From the NCBI GenBank assembly GCA_036734945.1, contig DAIMXP010000028.1, positions 6,250 through 70,249 on the forward strand: a DNA stretch of 64,000 nt. The letters are read 5' to 3'. Shown piece after piece: positions 60,351 to 64,000 of the stretch. A program made the position numbers and the translations under genes. How positions within the stretch are numbered: position 1 is the stretch's first letter; the number at the start of each line of letters is the position of its first letter. The DNA is from UBA4733 sp036734945. Lineage in GTDB: Bacteria > Chloroflexota > UBA4733. Below the pieces are notes generated by a model. It did not search any database. It was not told where the DNA came from and was given only the letters and a program-made list of their open reading frames with translations.

Positions 60351-61208
60351 TCACCGCGCGTTGGGCGCGGCTCGTCGTACCACGAACTGCTCGCCGGGAG
60401 CCAGGCGGTGGAAGCGCCGTTCGGCATCGTGGACCTTGCTGGCCACCTCGTCTGGATCACCGTTGAAGGCGGTGCCGCGGGGGGCATCGTAGGTGCCGTA
60501 GTGGTAGGCGATGAGGTGAGGCGCTCCCACGGCGTTCGCCAGGCGCGCCGAGCTCTCGACGCCGAGATGCCACTCGTCGCGCGACACGTCGGTGAGCAGC
60601 ACGTCGACGCCGCGCATCTGCAAGTGCTCCGGCATCAGGCGGGTATCGCCAGGGTACCAGATCGAGCCATCGGCGGTGGCCAGCAGGTAGCCACAGCAGT
60701 CGCCGGGACCGAAGGGCGGCCCTAACCGGGCGGGGTCGCGCAACTGATGGGGGTGATCGGCCGGCGTCGGCGTCACCGCGACCGCGCCCACCTGGAACTG
60801 CTCGCCATAGGCCACTGCTTGCAGCCGCTCCTCCGGCACACCAAGGTCGCGCAGCACTTTGAGCGCCGGTGGCGGCCCGAAGTAGCGGGCGCCGGTGGGC
60901 AGGAGCACCTGCGCTGACCGGCGGGCCAGGTGGTCGCCATCGGAGTGGGTATAGAGCACGGCATCCAGGCGGGGAATCGCCGCCGCCTCGATCGGCAGAT
61001 CAATGAGCAGGCGCCAGCCGCCCTCGATGCGCCCCGGCGCCATCATGGTGATGTGCGGATCGATCAGCAGGAGGGAACCCCGGCCATTGATGAAGAAGCC
61101 GGCGCTGCCCAGCCAGTAGAGCGCCGTCTGGTTCGAAGGCTCGAAGGCAGCCGGCGTCAGTGGGATGCTTTTCGGCGCACTGACCTGCGTCGGTGTTGAC
61201 TCTTCCAT
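60351..61208 (-). CDS. MBL-fold metal-dependent hydrolase (UPF0173/lactonase-like)
   Basis: The 285-residue protein from ATG 61208 (the 20 residues before it are probably not translated) has ALYWLGSAGFFINGRG, the LLLIDPHITM strand, the metal motif YTHSDGDHLARR, VTPTPADHPHQL, SIWYPGDTRLMPEH and LIAYHYGTYD. The compact metal set suggests the UPF0173/beta-lactamase_2 branch. The function may be hydrolysis of a lactone or phosphoester; it cannot be fixed from sequence. Confidence 0.82.
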   Translation of the reverse strand: MEESTPTQVSAPKSIPLTPAAFEPSNQTALYWLGSAGFFINGRGSLLLIDPHITMMAPGRIEGGWRLLIDLPIEAAAIPRLDAVLYTHSDGDHLARRSAQVLLPTGARYFGPPPALKVLRDLGVPEERLQAVAYGEQFQVGAVAVTPTPADHPHQLRDPARLGPPFGPGDCCGYLLATADGSIWYPGDTRLMPEHLQMRGVDVLLTDVSRDEWHLGVESSARLANAVGAPHLIAYHYGTYDAPRGTAFNGDPDEVASKVHDAERRFHRLAPGEQFVVRRAAPNAR

Positions 61209-61292
61209 GGAGCATGTGTCCCTTTCCGATGCTGTTGATGTCGCCGCTGCTGCACCAGGATACAGCACCCCGTCTCCTGGCGTGCCGGCGAT

Positions 61293-62837
61293 CTACTGAC
61301 AGATGCCGAACGAGGCGCCGGTGCTGCAGAGCCGCTTGCCCACGTTCGGCGCGAGCGCCGTCGTGATCGCACGTTGCACCTGCTGGAGCGTGGTCGCCAC
61401 GGTGGCCTTGCCCTGGTACATCGGCGTCAGCAGGGGCTCCAGCGCACTGTCGATGTGGACAAAGTCGACTAACTCCTTGAGGATGATGATACGTGCATTG
61501 ACGAAGGAGCCTTCCACCGCTTGCTTCAACTCCGCCGTGGGGATGAACGTGTAGAGCTTGTACCATTGATCCAACAGCCGTTGATCGGACGGCGCCGAAC
61601 CGGTGGACTGCATGAAGCCCTGTTGCCCTTCCGTGCCGATCAGGTAGTGCAACAGCGTCCAGGCCTGGTCCGGGTGGCGAGTGGTGGCCGACATCACGTA
61701 GGAATCGGGCCAGATCGGCGCCACATTGGTGGTGGCGCGTGGAAAGGCGGCGATCCCGAGATTGAACTTGACCACCCCTTTCAGGTTTTGGATGTACCAG
61801 CCGCCGACCATGTGCATCGCCGAGCGCTGCTCGATGAAGGGAGCCTTGCTCAACGCCATGCTTTTCACATCATCGGCGCTGGGGCTGACGTGATCCTTGA
61901 CGATCAGGTCGCTGAAATAGGTATAGGAGCTTTGCACCGGGGGAGCGTCAAAGTGGCACTGTGACGGATAGCCGGTGGCGTAGCCGTCGACCGAGTAGGG
62001 ATCGCCTCCCCAGAGCCAGCTCCCCATGCCCCAGCCGGTGTCGTTGTTTTGGACGGTGAGGCCATACTTCGCGTTCGCCTGTCCGGGATTGCTGGTGAGC
62101 TTCAGCGCTGTCGACCGCAGGGCGTCCACCGTCCAGGTCTTGTCTTCCCAGGACGATGGCGGGAAGTGTACGCCCGCCGCCTGAAACAGGTCCTTGTTGT
62201 AGAAGACGAAGGAGCCGTTATTCGTGAATGGCAGGCCGACGACGTGGCCCTGGAGGGTGAGAAAGTCGACGGCTGCCTTCGGGTAGACGGAGAGGTCGAC
62301 CTTATCGCGTTGAATAAAAGGGGAGAGGCTCTGGATCATGCCGCCCGCCGCTGCGTAAGCGCGGGTGCCGGCGCCGCCGTTGGCCCCCCAGATGTCGGCC
62401 GCGGTGCCACTGGCGCCCATCACCATGCTCTTGGTGACGTAGTCGGCGTAGGCGATATTGAGCCATTCGACTTTGATCGTGGGGAAAGCTTTTTGGAACT
62501 GCGGGATGGCGACATCCTTTTCCCACTTGTTTTCCGGTACGCTGCCGCGCGTCATCCAGGCGACGGATATCGGCGCCCCGGCCGGCGCGTTCGCCGTGGC
62601 AGCCGCCGGTGTCGGCGCCGCTCTCGCGCTCGTTGGGGCCGTCCCGCTCGCGGTGGCGGCCGGCGCGCTGGTGGTCAAGGCCACACTGGTCGAACCTGGT
62701 GGTGTGGTAACCAGCGCCGGCGAGGTGGCGCAAGCGCTCAGCGCAGCGACTGCGAGGAGAGCCGCCAGCGTACCCGCGCGCTGCAGCAGTTGGCGGCGCG
62801 TCGTGTGCTCAGCCCGGTGTGATAGCGTTCGGAGCAT
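61293..62837 (-). CDS. Extracellular solute-binding lipoprotein (SBP6)
   Basis: The 514-residue protein has HTTRRQLLQRAGTLAALLAV as Tat-like signal and a lipobox ending ALSAC. A Thr/Ala/Pro tether of about 55 residues leads into SVAWMTRGSVPENKWEK. Fold features include NNGSFVFYNKDLFQAAGVHF, SWLWGGDPYSVDGYATG and WTLLHYLIGTEGQQGFM. The extra C-terminal CSTGASFGICQ is unusual. ATG 62837 has GGGAG upstream. It has its own upstream palindromes and no adjacent permease. Confidence 0.86.
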   Translation of the reverse strand: MLRTLSHRAEHTTRRQLLQRAGTLAALLAVAALSACATSPALVTTPPGSTSVALTTSAPAATASGTAPTSARAAPTPAAATANAPAGAPISVAWMTRGSVPENKWEKDVAIPQFQKAFPTIKVEWLNIAYADYVTKSMVMGASGTAADIWGANGGAGTRAYAAAGGMIQSLSPFIQRDKVDLSVYPKAAVDFLTLQGHVVGLPFTNNGSFVFYNKDLFQAAGVHFPPSSWEDKTWTVDALRSTALKLTSNPGQANAKYGLTVQNNDTGWGMGSWLWGGDPYSVDGYATGYPSQCHFDAPPVQSSYTYFSDLIVKDHVSPSADDVKSMALSKAPFIEQRSAMHMVGGWYIQNLKGVVKFNLGIAAFPRATTNVAPIWPDSYVMSATTRHPDQAWTLLHYLIGTEGQQGFMQSTGSAPSDQRLLDQWYKLYTFIPTAELKQAVEGSFVNARIIILKELVDFVHIDSALEPLLTPMYQGKATVATTLQQVQRAITTALAPNVGKRLCSTGASFGICQ

Positions 62838-62861
62838 GAGGAAACTCCCACTCTATGCAAT

Positions 62862-62888
62862 GGAACCGTTCCGTGGAAATGGTACCAT
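62862..62888 (-). promoter_or_regulatory. Candidate operator palindromes before SBP6
   Basis: GGAACCGTTCC (62862-62872) is a perfect 11-base palindrome with one central base, and ATGGTACCAT (62879-62888) is a perfect 10-base palindrome, both within 55 bases of the ATG. Such paired sites fit LacI-type repressor binding near sugar genes. No well-spaced -35/-10 pair was found. Confidence 0.4.
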
Positions 62889-62939
62889 GGAATCGAGACC
62901 AGAGCAATAACGGCATGCTTCCCGGCGGCACGAGCCTTT

Positions 62940-64000
62940 CTATGGAGCTACCGTAGGGAGTGGCGCTCCGCCGGCCGTGCCGACCACTTGCGCCGCTGCA
63001 CCCAATGCCTGCACATACTGCGCGTGGTACTGGCTGTAGCCCTGGGCATTCGGGTCAAAGGCCAGCAGCCAGTCCTGGGCGTAGAGCTCGAAGATCTGGG
63101 TATGCAGGGCGAGAGAAGTCTGGAGCAGCGGGGGCAGCGGTCCGGTCCTCTCGATCCCCCGCGTGACGGCGCCAATGCCTGGCCCTGGGTACGACTGATA
63201 CAGTGTCTGGACAAACAGCGGCATCTTGCTAGCGTACTGGTCGTAAAGGGCGCACCAGTTTGTCTGGTCGCACGGCTGGTGTGCCGAGTAGGCGGTCGCA
63301 TCGCTCGCCTGCAAGCCGGAGAAGCCGAAGCCGATGCCCGCCGCGGCGTCCTGCTGGGCGATCTGCGCGGCCGGTGGGTCGTTGGCATAGTCGTTGAACG
63401 AGACGAGCAACTGCTTGGGCGAGTGCAGCGAGCCGGCGAAGGCGATCATTTGCTGCGCGTACATTGGCCATTGGGACTGGTAGCCGGCAGCGTTCCAGCT
63501 AGCCAGGCAAGAGGCGTTGCGGACGCCGACCACCAGGTCCTGGGCGCCCGTGCCCACGCCGACACGCATGTAGCCGACATTGGGATTGGCGGCGTAGTGC
63601 TGGACGACGGCGGCCACGTAGCTCTGCTAGTGGGTCATCCCGCATTTAACCGAGAAATGAGTAGCATACTGTGAAGCACGGTGCCCGAGTGCGGCAATCG
63701 CGACTAAATGCGGCGTGACCCACTAGTTGGTGATATAGGCGGCTTGCCAGTACACCGGCGCGATGTTCGTGCCGCACGTTACCGTTTGGAGTTGCGGCTG
63801 CAACCACGACGGCACGCCCGCCAGCACGTTGGGCGGGAAGCTCGTGCCGAGCAGCAGGAGGTTGACGATCTTGCCTGCCGGCGCCCACGGCGCGATCAAC
63901 TGGTCGATGACGCTCCAGTCGTAGCGGGGGTTCGCTCCGGGCCCCTTAGAGAGTGTTTGACTAACAAAAGTCCGTCACTAACCGAAGATAACCCATCGAA
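62940..64000 (-). pseudogene. Glycosidase-like gene split by a MITE
   Basis: The 3' part (63626-62940) reads QSYVAAVVQHYAANPNVGYM, a Cys-containing middle and a Leu/Ala-rich end. The 5' part (63962-63727) reads NPRYDWSVIDQLIAPWAPAG, then TSFPPNVLAGVPSWLQP and PVYWQAAYITN. Together they resemble a TIM-barrel glycosidase (family 42/endo-glycosidase-like) with a sugar-binding Trp-rich barrel end. The MITE at 63627-63726 interrupts the frame, bringing stop codons. The beginning of the gene is off the window or cut at about 63950. Confidence 0.6.
63627..63726. mobile_element. 92-bp MITE with CTAG target duplication
   Basis: The 18-base terminal inverted repeats are TGGGTCATCCCGCATTTA (63631-63648) and, on the other strand, TGGGTCACGCCGCATTTA (63705-63722), matching at 16 of 18 bases. 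CTAG flanks both ends (63627-63630 and 63723-63726), fitting the YTAR-type duplication of IS5-group transposases. It codes for nothing and was probably moved in trans. Confidence 0.75.

Overview
The window is high-GC, densely packed and has short intergenic gaps. It carries Tat/lipobox solute-binding lipoproteins with long Ser/Thr/Ala tethers, three Uma2-type nuclease genes, PhyH/amidohydrolase/Gfo-type catabolic genes and a DUF3830 gene. This mix suggests a heterotrophic member of the Chloroflexota. That assignment is inferred from gene content only; I see no rRNA, tRNA or CRISPR array.

Layout. 1-3.8 kb: gene remnants, then a degraded PhyH dioxygenase, a class-V aminotransferase and an amidohydrolase. 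3.9-5.5 kb: an AT-richer AAA ATPase with a truncated PIN-like partner. 5.5-8.8 kb: a PatB/MalY aminotransferase, a Phd/RelE toxin-antitoxin pair behind a clear promoter, and a 2-hydroxyacid dehydrogenase. 9-10.7 kb: broken RuBisCO-like and DUF1537-kinase genes ending in a 0.9-kb terminal-inverted-repeat element. 10.7-14.3 kb: a heterodimeric ABC exporter, one half frameshifted. 14.3-14.7 kb: a palindromic element with perfect 79-bp arms. 15-18.3 kb: a Gfo/Idh oxidoreductase and a SelA-like PLP enzyme divergent from a GntR regulator. 18.4-26.2 kb: a tightly coupled operon of lipoprotein, threonine-synthase-like enzyme, glycosidase-like protein, DUF3830, second threonine-synthase-like enzyme and M20 peptidase.

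26.3-31.3 kb: an acyltransferase, two further binding-protein genes (one with a nonsense codon, one a fragment), a Uma2 protein and a dehydrogenase. 31.5-49.4 kb: a catabolic block with binding proteins, a very large heparinase-like protein, an isochorismatase-like hydrolase, a DegT aminotransferase, a neutral-ceramidase-like protein, an M55 aminopeptidase, a beta-propeller protein, two sugar isomerase/epimerases and an SDR. 49.4-61.2 kb is more housekeeping-like: an FtsH-type protease, glutamate dehydrogenase, galactokinase, two MBL hydrolases, Uma2 proteins and a thioredoxin-like protein. 61.3-64 kb: one more binding protein and a glycosidase-like gene split by a 92-bp MITE.

Two themes stand out. 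First, there are seven binding-protein loci but no sugar-ABC permease or ATPase beside any of them, so these lipoproteins must share distant translocators or act otherwise. Second, there is a high load of recent gene decay (point nonsense, frameshift, internal deletions, MITE insertion). Several genes keep an open frame while having lost catalytic core segments, which suggests accessory catabolic DNA in turnover.
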